Source: Treponema sp.
GTDB taxonomy: Bacteria; Spirochaetota; Spirochaetia; Treponematales; Breznakiellaceae
Reading direction: 5' to 3'
NCBI GenBank assembly: GCA_020216655.1
Contig: JAIWNU010000140.1
Coordinates: 1 to 14,743, forward strand
Length of the DNA stretch: 14,743 nt
Part shown: positions 13,722 through 14,743 of the stretch, piece by piece
Position numbering within the stretch: position 1 is the stretch's first letter
Layout of the letters: each line of letters opens with the position of its first letter
Notes under the pieces: model-generated
What the model saw: the letters and a program-made list of their open reading frames with translations, nothing else
Database searches by the model: none
Told to the model about the DNA's origin: nothing
Translations under genes and position numbers: made by a program

Positions 13722-14081
13722 TTATGCTCCTAAGGAAGCCTTTGCTTTTTCAACAACGGCTTTGAATGCTGCCTTATCTTGAATGGCCAGATTTGCTAAG
13801 GCTTTCCGATCAATAACAACGCCAGCTTTGGTCAATCCGTCCACTAAGCGGGAATAGGACAAGCCTTCTTCGCGGCAAGCGGCGTTAATACGGATAATCC
13901 AGAGGCGGCGGAAATCACCTTTCCGGTCCCGGCGATCGCGGTAGGCATAAAAAAGCCCCTTGGTTACCGCATCTTTGGCAACTTTAAAGTTAGAATGGCG
14001 GCGGCCCCAATAGCCTTTCGCCAACTTTAGAATCTTTTTACGATGGTCCTTTCTTCTGGTACCGTCTACTGCTCTTGACAT
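13722..14081 (-). CDS. rplT: 50S ribosomal protein L20
   Basis: L20 binds 23S rRNA and is needed early in 50S assembly. The 119-residue protein has the basic N-terminal extension (RRKDHRKKILKLAKGYWGRR), YAYRDRRDRKGDFRRLWIIR, INAACREEGLSYSRLVDGL and the C-terminal KAGVVIDRKALANLA, all diagnostic of the family. Length is normal. TAAGGAG at 14092-14098 lies 10 bases before the ATG and overlaps the end of rpmI. It sits third in the classical infC-rpmI-rplT order. L20 often represses this operon through a leader before infC; that leader would lie outside the window. Confidence 0.98.
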   Translation of the reverse strand: MSRAVDGTRRKDHRKKILKLAKGYWGRRHSNFKVAKDAVTKGLFYAYRDRRDRKGDFRRLWIIRINAACREEGLSYSRLVDGLTKAGVVIDRKALANLAIQDKAAFKAVVEKAKASLGA

Positions 14082-14099
14082 GGGCTTACCGCTCCTTAC

Positions 14100-14300
14100 T
14101 TATCCGTAGGGTAATAACTTTTTTTTGATGACCGGAACATTGTCGCTGGACAAAATCCCGGCATGGCGGAGGTTCCGCTTCCGCTTGCTTGTTTTCTTGG
14201 TTAGGATGTGGCGAAGGTTCTGTTTCTTGTACTTTACCTTGCCAGATCCGGTAAACGAATAGCGCTTGGCTGCGCTTTTCTTGGTTTTCATCTTCGGCAT
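14100..14300 (-). CDS. rpmI: 50S ribosomal protein L35
   Basis: The 66-residue, highly basic protein matches L35 throughout: [20 protein letters not shown], then [20 protein letters not shown] and the ending IKKKLLPYG. It is a small structural protein of the large subunit. AGAGGG at 14309-14315 is the ribosome binding site, 17 bases separate it from infC, and rplT follows after 18 bases. Length and order are standard for the translation-factor operon. Confidence 0.98.
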   Translation of the reverse strand: MPKMKTKKSAAKRYSFTGSGKVKYKKQNLRHILTKKTSKRKRNLRHAGILSSDNVPVIKKKLLPYG

Positions 14301-14317
14301 GGCGCCATCCCTCTAAG

Positions 14318-14743
14318 TTATTTCTTGGATTTGGGGCTTAATACCATTGACATGAAACGTCCCTCCATTGCGGGAGGTTTATCCATGACATAGTCCCCTT
14401 CTATCCGTTTTAATACGTCCTTAAGGACGTCAAGTCCGAGTTCGGTATGGGCAAGTTCCCGTCCGCGGAAACGGACCGTAACCTTGACCTTGTTGCCTTC
14501 AGCCAGGAATTCGCGAATATGCTTCGATTTGAAATCCAGATCGTGATCATCAATCTTGGGCTGCATCCGGATTTCTTTGATCTTTAAAAGCTTCTGCTTC
14601 TTTTTAGAATCCCGAACCTTTTTTTCATTCTCGAATTTGAACTTGCCGTAGTTCAGAATTTTGCATACTGGCGGGTTAGCGTTAGGAGCTACTTCCACCA
14701 GATCTAAACCCTGTTCTTTGGCCATCCGGAGTGCCTCTAATGT
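14318..14743 (-). CDS. infC: Translation initiation factor IF-3 (5' partial)
   Basis: IF-3 binds the 30S subunit, blocks premature joining of 50S and checks start-codon and initiator-tRNA pairing. The frame is open to the right edge: six codons upstream of the ATG at 14725 read TLEALR, leading into [20 protein letters not shown], an internal N-domain segment of IF-3. The first 30 or so residues therefore lie outside and the ATG is not the start. The linker [20 protein letters not shown] and the C-domain ([20 protein letters not shown], then [17 protein letters not shown]) are intact. The C-terminus is normal. IF-3 genes often begin with a rare start codon for autoregulation, which cannot be checked here. 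Confidence 0.97.
   Translation of the reverse strand, partial: TLEALRMAKEQGLDLVEVAPNANPPVCKILNYGKFKFENEKKVRDSKKKQKLLKIKEIRMQPKIDDHDLDFKSKHIREFLAEGNKVKVTVRFRGRELAHTELGLDVLKDVLKRIEGDYVMDKPPAMEGRFMSMVLSPKSKK

Noticed and set aside
14415..14430. 16-bp perfect palindrome (ACGTCCTT/AAGGACGT) in infC
   Set aside because: It encodes the repetitive, conserved DVLKDVL segment of IF-3, has no spacer, and a palindrome of this size is not surprising in a window this long.
1..14743. Mobile elements, CRISPR arrays, tRNA or rRNA genes
   Set aside because: No transposase, integrase, terminal repeats, regularly spaced repeats, or RNA gene signatures were found, and nearly all the sequence is accounted for by conserved chromosomal genes.

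Overview
The window looks like chromosomal DNA from a spirochaete, most likely Treponema-like. This is inferred from overall protein character and from the pairing of an infC-rpmI-rplT cluster with zapB-like and zapA genes; no rRNA or other decisive marker is present. Base composition looks moderate and even. I see no insertion sequence, prophage, tRNA, rRNA or CRISPR array. Coding density is very high and most neighbouring genes on one strand overlap or nearly touch.

Layout, left to right. (1) 1-3638, plus strand: a high-affinity phosphate ABC transporter operon, pstS (5' end outside the window), pstC, pstA, pstB, with overlapping pstC/A/B ends. No phoU follows. (2) 3639-3922: a compact regulatory gap holding a CU-rich 3' UTR, a strong intrinsic terminator, a candidate promoter with a 17-bp palindrome across its spacer and -10 region, and a leader that can fold as a three-way junction ending just before a strong ribosome binding site. 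(3) 3923-9155, plus strand: a small FMN split-barrel (PNPOx-like) protein followed by a complete pyruvate dehydrogenase complex (E1 alpha, E1 beta, E2, E3), closely resembling the mitochondrial/alphaproteobacterial two-subunit E1 type. (4) 9142-9636, minus strand: a membrane-anchored protein with a winged-helix-like tail, convergent with lpd and divergent from (5) a single-domain parvulin prolyl isomerase and a GAF/HD-GYP protein (9715-11241, plus). (6) 11201-14743, minus strand: a seven-gene cluster read right to left: infC (5' end outside), rpmI, rplT, a coiled-coil ZapB-like protein, zapA, manA and a YaiI/YqxD-family protein.

Functionally, the window joins phosphate uptake, pyruvate to acetyl-CoA conversion, a cyclic-di-GMP signalling enzyme, and a cluster linking translation initiation and ribosomal proteins with Z-ring factors and mannose-6-phosphate metabolism. 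Most genes are ordinary housekeeping families. The parts most worth a second look are non-coding: the 3640-3922 gap, where a terminator, promoter, operator-like palindrome and structured leader are packed in front of the PDH operon.
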